From Helianthus annuus (taxonomy: Eukaryota > Streptophyta > Magnoliopsida > Asterales > Asteraceae), in NCBI RefSeq assembly GCF_002127325.2, contig NC_035438.2, forward strand, positions 144,718,708 through 144,782,707: a stretch of DNA of 64,000 nucleotides, in the 5' to 3' direction. The translations under genes were made by a program, and so were the position numbers. The notes under the pieces are model-generated. The model had not been told where the DNA came from. It searched no databases and saw nothing but the letters and a program-made list of their open reading frames with translations. Every line of letters starts with the position of its first letter. Position 1 is the stretch's first letter. Below are positions 29,748 to 41,708 of the stretch, in pieces.

Positions 29748-30015
29748 TTCCGACGACAAAGCCTATCTCAGTGATGAACGACAGTGCAATCCGGAGTGCA
29801 ACAAGATCTCGGTGTTGAACGATCGTGCGGATGGTTGCACCCCGTGCGGATCCGATGTCCAGCCCAACCCCGGCTATGCACTGCCCGTTCAATAACTCGT
29901 GCCACCCTAACCCGGAGATGCACGAGCGTGCCACTAACGGAACAGTCGTGCGAGAGTGAAGACCGGTCAAGATCTAATGATGTCATAAGGCATGGTGAAC
30001 AGTGATTTAAAAGTG

Positions 30016-30069
30016 AACGGTCGTGCACGTTATTGGCACGACCGTGCGATCGCAAAATGTTATATAAAC
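30016..30069 (+). promoter_or_regulatory. A2 LTR promoter: palindrome pair A2-2 and TATA box
   Basis: GAACGGTCGTGCACG and TTGGCACGACCGTGCGATCG (30016-30052), then TATATAAAC (30061-30069). Same order as in the A1 LTR although the palindrome differs. Confidence 0.7.
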
Positions 30070-31394
30070 AGACAGAAACATTCTGTTCGGAATTCTGGAT
30101 ATTTTGGGAGCTCTTCAGGCGATTTTCAGGCTCCGGAGGCATTAGCTTTCACCCGGATTCAAGCCACATTGTGCCGTTTAGCTCCTTTATCTTCTGGATT
30201 CTTAATCTAGTGCTTGTTTATGGTTTGATTTCTTAAATCTTTCCATGATTTTGTTATGTTTCAAGCATTTAGATTGATTATTATGTATTATTGTAAGCCT
30301 TTGGGCAAAAACACTAGAATCCCTTGCTTAATTACAACCATTAGTATGTTAATTTTGTTTGTAATGACACTTGGAAGTATTTTCTATGTTAATCTTTGAT
30401 GATTAGTTTGCAACCATGTTTATTGATGTTGATTTCTTGATTATAAGTAATTATGTTGGATGATTAGTATAGGGTTAGTTGAGATAATTGAAAGATGAAG
30501 CTTAATTAATCATGTATTAGTGGACTTTGAACATGCTTAACTTGTTTAAAATGTGTGCACCATGATACTAGAAATGGTTAGTGGTTTAATAAAATGTAAT
30601 TATTGTTAATCAAGAAAGCTTTCCGTCACGTAAGGGCCTTAACGGGTTAAATGGTGTTATTATGAATTCTTGCCATGAATTGTTAGTTTAGTTAGTAGTT
30701 TAGGCCAAAATTCCTATCTTGGTGAATTTATGTGCAAGATTTGTAAAATGAACTCGGTTGTGATTTAATCTAGTTTATGCTTGTCTCGGTGGTTGCATTG
30801 TGTTTATCGGTGTCACTTTCCTTGATTAAGTGAGGTTAGAAAACTCTTAACGGATGACTAACTTATCTTTAGGGGATTTTCATAGACATTTATCAATTGC
30901 ACGTTAAAGAACAATTTTAGGTGGTTAAAGTGTGTTTATCGTTTTAGCTTTCCTAATGATTGTCATGTTAGGATTTCCGAAAGGGATACTAATTGTCTTG
31001 AAAATGGAAAATTGACCAATTGTTTTAAGTAACAAAACCGACTTAGTTCATATACTTTGGTTGTGTATAAAGCAAGGCTATATATTTATTTTCTTATTTG
31101 GAGTCTATTATATTTTTATGCATCTTTGTTTATGCTTATTTTAGTTCTTAGAAAACCACTCACTTATTTTCCTACCGGTGATTTAATGACAAAGGTCTAG
31201 TATTATTTCTCCCCCCACATCCTTGGATCGATACTTGGTTCTTACCGATGCTTTACTACATATATGACGGGGTACACTTGCCCTTTCGTGTGTGTTTTAA
31301 ATGTTGAAGTATAAATCATTTTTAAAAATTTAAAATTGAATCGTGTGTTATATTCCTTGTAAAAACATGTATATACGCGCACACGTCAAGTTTT

Positions 31395-31412
31395 TGGCGC
31401 CGTTGTCGGGGA
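31395..31412 (+). promoter_or_regulatory. A2 primer binding site (tRNA-Asp type)
   Basis: TGGCGCCGTTGTCGGGGA, the Athila-type minus-strand primer site, six bases after the LTR end. Confidence 0.9.
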
Positions 31413-31413
31413 T

Positions 31414-34208
31414 GTGGCGAGTTTTAGGAACGACCTGAGTCATTGTTTTATCATGGATATCAAAGGAATCAATCCCTCCTTCTGTACTCATAAAGTTCTT
31501 ATGGAGGATCAATACAAGCCGTGTACACAGCCACAACAACGATTAAACCCAAACATGCAAGAAGTTCTCAAGAAAGAGGTGATTAAGTTGTTGGATGCAG
31601 GTTTGATCTACCCCATATCCGACTCAGTTTGGGTGAGTCCTGTTCAGGTAGTGCCCAAAAAGGGAGGCATGACTGTAGTCACAAACGATAGGAATGAGCT
31701 TATTCCAGCCCGGACAGTCATAGGATGGCGTGTTTGCATCGACTACTGCAAACTTAATGATGCCACCCGCAAGGACCACTTCCCACTTCCATTCATCGAC
31801 CCGATGTTGGAACGACTGTCAGGGAAGTCATATTACTGTTTTCTGGATGGGTTTTCCGGCTACTTTCATATTCCCATTGCTCCTGAGGATCAGGAGAAGA
31901 CTACCTTTACCTGCCCCTTGGCACATTCGCCTACAGGCGTATGCCTTTTGGGTTGTGTAATGCACCGGCTACCTTCCAGCGATGCATGGTTGTGATTTTT
32001 CATGATATTATCGAGGATTCTATGGAGGTTTTCATGGATGACTTTTTAGTGTTTGGACATTCCTTCGATCAGTGTCTTGAAAATTTGAAGAAGATGTTGA
32101 ACAGGTGCGAGGAGACGAATCTGGTCCTAAACTGGGTAAAGTGCCACTTCATCGTACGTGAAGGCATAGTTTTGGGACACAAGATTTCGCGTGCTGATAT
32201 GGAGGTTGATCCAGCTAAGGTTGATATTATTTCATGACTTCCACCTCCCACCTCTGTGAGAGCGATTCAGAGCTTTCTTGGTCATGCGGGGTTCTATAGG
32301 CGATTCATCAAGGATTTTTCAAAGATCGCCAGGCCCATGACCCGTCTGTTGGAGAAAGACGCTCCGTTTATCTTTGGGGATGATTGCTTGAGGGCTTTTG
32401 ACCTTCTCAAGCAAAAGTTGATTGAGGCCCCTATTTTCGTCGCGCTTGACTGGAGTCTGCCATTCGACATTATGTGCGACGCGAGCGATTTCGCTATAGG
32501 GGCCGTTTTAGGACAGAAGAAACAAAAGCACTTTCACCCGATCTATTATGCGAGCAAGACTCTTCACGACGCCCAAGAGAATTATACCACGACTGAAAAA
32601 GAGTTCTTGGCAGTTGTATTCGCATTTGACAAATTTAGATTGTATTTGGTGCTTTCAAAAACCATTGTGTATACTTATCATGCAGCCATCAGATATCTTT
32701 TCAGCAAGCAGGACGCTAAACCACGTCTCATCAGATAGATCTTATTGCTGCAAGAATTTGATATCGAAATTCAAGACAAAAAGGGCGCATTGAATGTAGT
32801 GGCTGACCATCTATCTCGGTTGGAGCATGGAGACATCAAGGACACGCGTTGGGATTCCATAAATGACAATTTCCCACACGATTCGTTGATGAGTGTTGAG
32901 TTATGCGACGAGTTTCCATGGTTCGCCAACTTTGCGAACTACCTTGCTTGCGGGATTCTGATTAAAGGGTTGACTCACCAACAAAAGAGGAAATTCTTTT
33001 TGGACGTCAAGCACTACATTTGGGATGACCCTTTCTTGTTTAGGGTTGGTGCTGATCAGGTTATTAGGAGGTGTGTTTCGGGTAAGGAGGCGACCGACAT
33101 TCTGTGCCACTGTCACGAGGGACCTACAGGAGGTCACCATGGTGCCAATTTCACTGCCAAGAAGGTGCTTAATTCTAGGTTTTATTGGCCCACAATATTT
33201 CAGGATGCGCAGAATTGGGTCAGAGCGTGCGATGTCTGCCAGAGGGCAGCAAATATATCGGCACGTGATGAAATGCCTCAGAACTGGATTCAAGTTTGTG
33301 AAGTCTTTGATGTTTGGGGGATAGACTTCATGGGACCATTTCCTCCCTCACGAGGAAACAAATATATCCTGGTTGCGGTTGATTATGTATCGAAATGGGC
33401 GGAAGCACAGGCTTTGCCCACCAATAATGCCAGGGTAGTCGTGAGATTTTTGAAGAGTTTATTTGCCCGGTTTGGTGCACCAAAGGCGCTTATCAGTGAC
33501 AGAGGGACGCATTTTTGCAATACTCAGCTCGAGAGAGCTTTGTCCCGTTATGGTGTTCATCACCGTTTATCCACGCCCTATCATCCATAGACAAGTGGGC
33601 AAGTGGATGTCACGAACTGGGGGTTGAAAAGAATCCTTGAGCGGTCGGTAGGTGCAAACCGCAAGGATTTGTCGGATAAGTTGGATGAAGCGCTTTGGGC
33701 TTTCCGTACGGCTTACAAGACGCCTATTGGGACTACTCCCTTTAGGCTTGTTTAGGGAAAGGCATGTCATTTACCTGTGGAGTTGGAGCACAAGGCAATG
33801 TGGGCTCTTAAAACTGCAAATCTGGATCTAAAAACCGGAGGTGAAGCCTGGTTCCTTCAGATTCATGAATTGGAAGTGTTTCGATAACACGCTTATGAGA
33901 ACTCCTTGCTATACAAGGAACGCACCAAGAGATTGCATGATAAACGCTTGAAGGACCACAAACAATTCCAAGCGGGAGATCTTGTATTACTTTACAACTC
34001 GAGGTTGCGTTTATTTCCGTGAAAATTACATTCACGTTGGACGGGTCCGTACACGGTAAAAGAGGTATTTCCATATGGGACCGTCGCGATTGAGAACGCG
34101 GATGGCGTAATTTTCAAGGTAAATGGGCTTCGCTTAAAGCTTTACGTCGCCGGGCCGATCGAGTCGGCGGTGGAGGTTATCGAGCTCCACACCCCGCATA
34201 CAGCTTAA
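31414..34208 (+). pseudogene. pol: A2 pol: RT, RNase H, integrase; gag and protease missing
   Basis: Starts immediately after the primer site with the pre-RT segment (MDIKGINPSFCTHKVLM), so gag and protease are absent. RT is open to 31995; a frameshift at about 31917 shifts to a second frame (from 31941) that then runs through the rest of pol. In that frame nonsense codons occur at 32235 (TGA), 32736, 33588 and 33753 (TAG) and two further ones before the end (about 33884 and 34019). Conserved parts: RT box FMDDF, RNase H CDASDFAIGAVLG, integrase zinc finger (HCHEG..HHG, CDVCQ), GIDFMG, SDRGTHF. The last integrase acidic residue appears as Asp (QVDVTNW) where A1 has Glu (QAEVTNR), a change expected to harm catalysis. 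The frame ends at TAA 34206-34208. The protein is about as close to A1 pol as two families of one lineage would be. Confidence 0.92.
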
Positions 34209-34484
34209 GTGTGGGGAGGAGACTCTATGACTCGAGGATCAAAAATGTAGCAAGAGCGTCTTTGGCGCTTTAGGGGTAAAAATGTCCGTTTTTATGTTTT
34301 TGTTGTTTTTAGGTAATTTAGGTGTTTTCATAGATTTCGTAAGTTTGTACAGTTTTCGAACGTGCCGAGCGAAGGGTCTGCGTGGGAATATTGTTAAAAC
34401 AGTTTGCGGGTGGTAGAAACGGCGAAAAACGGCCAAAACAGGTGCTGAAAATGAATTCTGCAGAAAAAACTGATCTGCAGATAT

Positions 34485-34519
34485 GGCACGGCCGTGCCCC
34501 AGGTCGCACGATCGTGCGA
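34485..34519. repeat. Palindrome pair A2-3
   Basis: GGCACGGCCGTGCC (14 bp, perfect), linker, GCACGATCGTGC (12 bp, perfect). Confidence 0.85.
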
Positions 34520-34600
34520 TTGCGGGCCGGTCAGCATTCCGAGTCGCACCCCCGGTGCAGTTCCGAGATCGTCGTGCCAGGGTTGAACGTCGTCGGGCAC

Positions 34601-34672
34601 GCACGACCGTGCAAGCTGTCGTACGCCCGTGCGAGAGGCTAAGCGCAGTTTGGTCATTTGGCAGTATAAATA
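34601..34672 (+). promoter_or_regulatory. A2 internal palindrome pair A2-5 and TATA box
   Basis: GCACGACCGTGC, linker, TACGCCCGTGCGAG (34601-34634), then GTATAAATACCC with TATAAATA at 34665-34672. Candidate promoter for the downstream ORF. Confidence 0.6.
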
Positions 34673-35026
34673 CCCTTATCTGCAGCCCCCATTCACAATT
34701 CGCGAACCCTAGTAGCACCAGCCTTTCCAGACCGAGTTTTGCCCCAAATCGCACGATTTTTTCACACGGTTTCATGGATCTTTTCGCATGGATGTTCTTT
34801 CTTGTCGATTTCCTGTTTCATCTTTGAATAGGGTAGATTTGTTCGATTTCTTCAAGGCTTTTTAGGGTTCCCTTCATAAACACAAGCGAAACCCTAGCCC
34901 TTGCAAGAATCATATGTCTCGTGAACAACCGATTGATTTTCTGACCCCTGTTTGCCCAAAAACTTGTTGATTTTTGAAAAATCTGGTTATTTAGAATCGG
35001 GGTTAAAATCTGCAGAAAATACGAGT

Positions 35027-35208
35027 CGCACGGTCGTTCCCCTTTGGCACGGTCCGTGCGATTTCGGATGTTCTCGATGATTTACTGTGGTCTCGGTGTT
35101 GCACGGTTGTGCCATTGACTGCACGCCGTGCGGACACGACATAAGCCGACAACCATTGCTCGTTCTCGGTGACGCACGACCGTGCGGTCTGTCGCACGCC
35201 CGTGCCAT
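35027..35208. repeat. Palindrome pairs A2-6 to A2-8 in the ORF leader
   Basis: Three pairs at 35027-35060, 35101-35133 and 35173-35208 (GCACGACCGTGC, linker GGTCTGTC, GCACGCCCGTGC in the last). All lie between the TATA-like box and the AG/ATG junction. Confidence 0.75.
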
Positions 35209-35309
35209 TCGCCCAGATCAGCGAGACAGTAGCTTCATAACAGTGTGTTCGGCTGTTCTGAATAAAATTTTTTCTGTTTCTCCTGTTTTAACTGTTTTCC
35301 CTCATGCAG

Positions 35310-36272
35310 ATGGATCATCCATTCCTATAATTCGACCCCGAGGACGAGAGGGAAAGTCTTTGCATCCCAAAACTTCACTCATTGTGGAACAGGCGGGGCC
35401 AGTTTGGCATCCCTCGAAGGATAGACTGGGGTGTTATGACTGAATTGAATCAGCGTGATCGACTAGAGAACATGTTAACAATCCCACTTTCGCGTTTAGT
35501 CGCCATCGATCGCCCAACCTATCGTGAGCTTACGATAGAATTCTTCGCCACCTATTCATATGACAAACCAAAGGCGCATAAAATTCCAAAGTTCCGCTAC
35601 AAGAGTAGGATAAACTTCAGACTAGGCGGACGTTGGCATAATTGGTCAGTGGGAAGATTGGGTCGGAGACTTGGAATCTACACAAATGAGGATATGGATT
35701 TAGAGTTCTTTACTGATGAGTTCACCTTCCCAAGCGAGGAAGCGCGGGGCGCGTTTTTGGCTCAAATTGCAGTTGGTGACCCATACGATCCTAGAATGTC
35801 AAAGGCTTCAAGGCTAAGAGACCCTTCGCATAGAGTAATGCATCACATATTCAGCCATACCATATGCGGGCGCATGGACAGTTTGGAAAACTGTCCAACA
35901 CCGTATCTTATCTTTCTATATGCGCTAGCGGAGGGGGTACACATTAACCTTGCCGCGAGGATGGCGGAGTATTTTGTGAATAGTTTTGGAAGGACCAACA
36001 ACAGTCAAATTCATGGCGGTCAGTATGTGACCGAGATCGCCTACAACTTGGGGTTAATGACTGATGAGGTGCTTCAGGGACTTACTTTGGTGACCGAGGG
36101 TATGTATGTGGACATTCGTTCGTTGAAAGCCATGGGGCTTATTGCAGAGACAGATCATGGGGATCGGTTGAAGGGTTTGAACAACGAGGTCTGGGACCCG
36201 TTGCCTCTACTACCAGCAGAGGATGAGGATGAGGAGATGGGAGAGCAGCACGAGCAGCATCAGGAGCCACCG
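35310..36272 (+). pseudogene. A2 downstream ORF, 5' part (env position)
   Basis: Begins at ATG 35310 right after CATGCAG. One in-frame TAA (35328) follows six codons in; otherwise open for 321 codons to the insertion point. It shares the core of the A1 ORF: FRLGGRWHNW, then SKASRLRDPSHRVMHHIF. No signal peptide or membrane segment. The last part is acidic (EDEDEEMGEQHEQHQ). At 36272 it is cut by the solo LTR; the last five bases CACCG are the target duplication, and the frame resumes at 55413. Confidence 0.8.
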
Positions 36273-37116
36273 TGTGACACCTGTGTCACCGCGACCATCA
36301 AACAAATACCAAACCGATGAAATATTGTATTTCATACTTGGGACCTTGTATAAATATGTGTATCTTTTGCACATAACAATACTTGTTCAATTTCAAACTC
36401 TACATCGCTTTCTGGAGAATTATACGCAAACTGGTGCGTAAACGTACTCAGTTTAATGCGACAAATACTCCGGAACATCAACATATATTTAACATACCTT
36501 AAATAACCTCTACATAACTTAGAAATAAGTTTTGAAGGCTTTGGTATGGCAAAAACAAGTTAATTCGCTTACAGGGACTAAACTTGACAAACTGCAAAAG
36601 TATGCCAATTTGAACTCTAACGAACATTCCGAACATGTCCATAAGTTAAACATACCATAAATATCCTTTACATAGCTTAGAAATAGGCTTTGAGGGGTTT
36701 GGTATGCTAAAACAAACTTTTGGATCATTCAGGGACTAAAAGTGTCAAAAAGTGCACAAGTTTGCACTTTCGCGCATAACTTACGTTTTGAATACATCCG
36801 GACATCCAAAAATTTATGTAAGCATCCTTATATTATGCCTTAGTGTTTGGCATGAGAAAAATCCATTCGTTACGCATTTTGGATCGTTTTTCGCGCTTAT
36901 GCGCATTCCGTCGTAATTAACCGAACCTCGCATTCGTACGACCAAACGAACCAACATCCGACATATTTTTGAGCATGTTTCATGTCCACAATGTTTAGGC
37001 ATCATTTTAGGGCCTTAAAGTTGGCTTTATGGGCCTTAGAAGTGTCGGAAATGGCTTAAACATGCAACAGGGACCAAAACTGCCATTTCTGAAAGTATGT
37101 GCAGATCAGGCATGCC

Positions 37117-37161
37117 CAGGCGGCCCGCCTGAGTTTGTGCATATCCTGATGCGGGCCGCAT
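37117..37161. repeat. Palindrome pair in outer solo LTR
   Basis: A 15-bp and a 13-bp perfect odd palindrome 17 bases apart, upstream of TATAAATA (37348). Confidence 0.85.
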
Positions 37162-38390
37162 GGCCCCTTCAGTAACAGAAAGTTTGTTTTCTTGCACAAC
37201 TTGGCCTTTCAAACACTCCAAAGGGCAATGCCCTTTCACAATCTCAGGAGCTAAGGGTCAAGATAAGGCACCACAACTTTGTGACAAGTGTACGACTTGG
37301 ATCGTGGCACGATATTCAAGAAACGATCCTAACGGCTTTACTTTTCCTATAAATACCCCCCGCCCTTTTGGGTAAAATCTCACAAAAACTGATCAAGAGC
37401 TCTAAGTTGTTGCTATTGCTTCATACCTGAGCTCTTGGATCAAGTTTAGCTTTCGGGGACCCTTCGTAAGTGTTCTTTCGTTCTTTTATTCTCTTTTCGA
37501 GTCCGAAAGTCACAGTTTTGTTTGACTTTCTGTGTGACTAGCTTATGGTCAACACAAAGTTCATTGGAACTTCATAACGTGAGCGTGATCACGATGGTTA
37601 TAGTCCGTAGTGACTATACCTACTGATTACCACGTTATCTAGGCTCAGTGACGAATCGTAGTTTCGGCCAAAATGCGCATTCTTGCGTATTTTGTAACCA
37701 AACTACTCGTGAGCATCAAAGCCGTTTGTTTTGATGCCAAACCTGTTTTCTAAACTTAGTTAAGCATGTCCTAACATACTTAGCTCGTCACTTTTAGTTT
37801 AGTGCATATTTAGGGTCGTAAGGTAAGCGATCTAAACAATCGCTTATACTTTCGAACCTGACCCATTTGGTCGATCATTAGGATCCGACCAAACACATTA
37901 GGTGACCATAGCTATAACCTTCCGAGGTTATACCTTATGGCCACGATGTTAGGCGTTCCAAACGCGTTATACACGAACAACGCGTTAACGTAGCATAAGC
38001 TACCTAAACGGGTCGTAATGGGTCGCAAGCACTTAGGTTAGGTTTCATTTTAGTATGTAGGCTTTGTTAAACCATATTTCACGAGTCTCCATACTCGTTT
38101 GGTTTACGAACCCGCATACTATCCGATCCTTCCGATTTAGGTCCGGTATATTAACATAGCTACCTATTAGGTGCCGTTTGATATTCCGTGATCTCTAGCA
38201 TTATTTGGTTATTATACAAGGACTTCAAAGCAATCTCAGGTGAGTACATTGAACCCTTCTTTTACTGTTTTCCAAACTGTTTTGGGGTGAAACGCATGTG
38301 CCTACTTGTTACTTTCATGCTTTCCGGTTTTCACATCATATACTTGCTATGTTCGATAGTACATATATAGTACATGATTTCATTGTGTTT

Positions 38391-38760
38391 ATGCTATGTA
38401 TGTCCATTGTGTGCATACTTAGTACATCTCTTTACAATACATCTCATGCTACGTATGCCCGTTGTGTGCATACTTAGTACATCACTTTACAATACATTTC
38501 ATGCTATGTATGCCCATTGTGTGCGTACTTAGTACATTGCCTTACATTACATGCTATGTATGCCCATTGTGTGCGTACTTAGTACATTTTCTTTACATTA
38601 CATGCTATGTATGCCCATTGTGTGCGTACTTAGTACATTTACTTTACATTACATGCTATGTATGCCCATTGTGTGCGTACTTAGTACATTTACTTTACAT
38701 TACATGCTATGTATGCCCATTGTGTGCGTACTTAGTACATTGCTTTACATTGCATTTCTG
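38391..38760. repeat. 51-bp VNTR, about 7 units
   Basis: Unit begins TGCTATGTATGCCCATTGTG and contains GTACTTAGTACAT. The middle units are almost identical. Because 51 is a multiple of 3, the array gives an artificial repetitive ORF (38462-38938). Confidence 0.92.
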
Positions 38761-39299
38761 TTGCATATGTGTGACACCTGTGTCACCGCGACCATCAAAC
38801 AAATACCAAGCCTATGAAATATTGTATTTCATACTTGGGATCTTGTATAAATATGTGTATCTTTTGCACATATCAATTCTTGTTCAATTTCAAACTTTAC
38901 ATCGCTTTCTGGAGAGTTATACGCAACCTGGTGCGTAAACGTACTCAGTTTAAATGCGACAAATACTCCGGAACATCAACATATGCTTAACATACCTTAA
39001 ATAACCTTTACATAACTTAGAAATAAGTTTTGAAGGCTTTGGTATGGCAAAAACAAGTTAATTCGCTTACAGGGACTAAACTTGACAAACTGCGAAAGTA
39101 TGCCAATTTGAACTGTAACGAACATTCCGGAACATGTCCATAAGTTAAACATACCCTAAATATCCTTTACATAGCTTAGAAATAGGCTTTGAGGGGTTTG
39201 GTATGCTAAAATAAACTTTTGGGTCATTCAGGGACTAAAAGTGTCAAAAAGTGCACAAGTTTGCACTTTCACGCAAAACTGTAAATCTGCCAAACTAAG

Positions 39300-39337
39300 G
39301 GCTTACGGACCGTAAGCCATAACCCATACGGTCCGTA
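39300..39337. repeat. Palindrome pair in inner solo LTR
   Basis: A perfect 19-bp odd palindrome then a perfect 11-bp one sharing the core TACGG-N-CCGTA. Unrelated in sequence to the pair in the same place of the outer LTR. Confidence 0.85.
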
Positions 39338-41708
39338 AGGTGTCCCCAGTACAGCAGATTCAACTTTAAATGCAGTTGCTTCTTCATGTAGTGAAAGGCC
39401 ACACTTGCACTTGTCTCTTCAGGCCAATTAGGGGCAAATCTGAAGTACCATAAATGTTACAACAAGTGTATGGACAAGATCAAAGCACGTTAATCGATAA
39501 ACGATCCTAACGGTCATGCTTTTCCTATAAATACCCCCCCCTTGGTGTAAAACCCACAAGAATCTGATCTAAAACTCTAAGTTGGAGCCATTGCTTCATA
39601 CCTGAGTTCCTTGGATCGAGATTAGCATTCGGGGATCCTTTGTAAGTGTTCTTTCGTTGTTTAATCGCTTTTCGAGTCCGAAAGTCGAACTATGTTTGAC
39701 TTTCTGCATTGACCAGTTTATGGTCGATGCGAAGTTCGTTGGAACTTCATAACGTGAGCGTGATCACGATGGTTATAGTCCGTAGTGACTATACCTACTG
39801 ATTACCACGTTATCTAGGCTCAGTGACGAGTCGTAGTTTCGGCCAAAATGCGCATTCTTGCGTATTTTGTAACCAAACTACTCGTGAGCATCAAAGCCGT
39901 TTGTTTTGATGCCAAACCTGTTTTCTAAACTTAGTTAAGCATGTTCTAACATGCTTAGCTCGTCACTTTTAGTTTAGTGCATATGTAGGGTCGTAAGGTA
40001 AGCGATCTAAACCATCGCTTATACTTTCGAACCCGACCCATTTGGTCGATCATTAGGATCCGACCAAACACATTAGGTGACCATAGCTGTAACCTTCTGA
40101 GGTTATACCTTGTGCTCACGATGTTAGGCGTTCCAAACGCGTTCTACGCGAACGACGCATTAAGGTAGCATAAGCTACCTAAACGGGTCGTAATGGGCCG
40201 CAAGCACTTAGGATAGGTTTCATTTTAGTATGTAGGCTTTGTTAAACCATATTTCACGAGTCTCCATACTCGTTTGGTTTACGAACCCGCATACTATCCG
40301 ATCCTTCCGATTTTGGTCCGGTATATTAATATAGCTACCTATTAGGTGCCGTTTGATATTCCGTGATCTCTAGCATTATTTGGTCATTATACAAGAACTA
40401 CAAAGCAATCTCAGGTGAGTACATAGAACCCCATCTATTACATGTTTTCGAGGAGTCAATGTGAGTACATTGAACCCCTCTTTTACTGTTTTCCAAACTG
40501 TTTTGGGGTGAAACACATGTGCCTACCTGTTACTTTCATGTTTTACATGTTTTCACATCATATACCTGCTACGTTCGTTAGTACATATTAGTACATGATT
40601 TCACTACATTTCATGCTATGTATGCCCATTGTGTGCGTACTTAGTACATTGCTTTACAATACATTTCATGCTTCGTACGCCCATTGTGTGCATACGTAGT
40701 ACATTGTTTCACATTGCATTTCTGTTGCATATGCTCATCCAGCATATGAACGCATTATACTACATTTTGAACCGTTGTACTCTACAATACATTTCATGCT
40801 ACGTACGCCCATTGTGTGCATACGTAGTACATTGTTTCACATTGCATTTCTGTTGCATATGCTCATCTAGCATATGAACACATTATACTAAATTTTGAAC
40901 CGTTGTAACCATTTGACTATGTGAACCGTCTTAACCCTTCGATTATATGAACCGTTTGTAACCATTGAACCGTGTAAACCAGTTGTATACGTTGACATGA
41001 TTTACATTTGACAATAGACATTTAACTATACATGAACATTTCTACAATTGTTAAACACTTCATCTTGATGGTTTGGTTTGAGTAAGTGATTAAGTAACGA
41101 GGCGTGTGTAATATGATACAAGCATGGTGGATACGCCGCTGGTACTTCCTATATATAAGTGTTTGTATGGTATTACATATCGTTGCGTTATTTGAGTCAT
41201 TTCGATTTGAGACATATGACATTTTATACAAATAACACATTTTTCACGAGACATTGTTTTACAAACGACTTATCTTATACAAACACATTTTACATGGTTA
41301 TCCGTTTAACCATACAGTGTCCTCTTATTTATACATATCATCTGATCTTATCGTTTTTCAAATGATTTACAAGACAAAGCAAATTACAAGGTTCATGACT
41401 AAACATTTTCTCAAACATAAGTCATGAATTCCGTTTTCACAAAACCAATGTATCTCATAGGCATTTTTATGCTGACGTACCTATTTTCACATGTGTTTTC
41501 AGGAGATGATGCATAGGACTTATCAAGACATACTTAGGCGGACCTGTGCCTTAGTGACTTAAAACGAGACAAGAACTAGTTAATTTATGTTATGTACTCT
41601 TTGGTTCTTGTTTAAACGATGTAAACTTTCATGTTTGATTATAAAACGAAACTTCAATTGCCATGGATTTGAAACAATTGATTCTGTTACAACACTCCTC
41701 GACGTTTC

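Larger units (their letters stand above)
29499..31388 (+). mobile_element. A2 element 5' LTR (1890 bp)
   Basis: Begins TGATATTCACC, as does the 3' LTR at 57444, and ends CACACGTCA six bases before the primer site. It contains several GCACGGTCGTGC-type palindromes (29713-30052), TATATAAAC at 30061, and near its end the segment shared with A1 LTRs (CTTACC, TACTAC, CACTTGCCC). Short ORFs within it are chance. Confidence 0.9.
34209..35309 (+). promoter_or_regulatory. A2 pol to downstream-ORF spacer with internal promoter-like region
   Basis: A polypurine-like tract AAGTGTGGGGAGGAG overlaps the pol stop (34207-34221). Palindrome pairs (34485-34519, 34545-34578, 34601-34634) precede TATAAATA at 34665, then a leader with more pairs (35027-35060, 35101-35133, 35173-35208). 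It ends in a pyrimidine-rich tract, CTCATGCAG, directly before ATG 35310. Same order as in A1: pair, TATA-like box, leader, AG/ATG. Confidence 0.6.

Noticed and set aside
29605..30236. ORFs of 64-124 aa on both strands in the A2 5' LTR
   Set aside because: Arg-rich products of the GCACG palindromes; partly repeated in the 3' LTR, no coding features.
38391..38760. CRISPR-like array
   Set aside because: Units are direct tandem repeats without unique spacers, in a plant LTR.
38462..38938. 158-aa ORF with a repeating 17-residue unit
   Set aside because: A by-product of a 51-bp VNTR (multiple of 3) in an LTR; it runs across an LTR-LTR junction.
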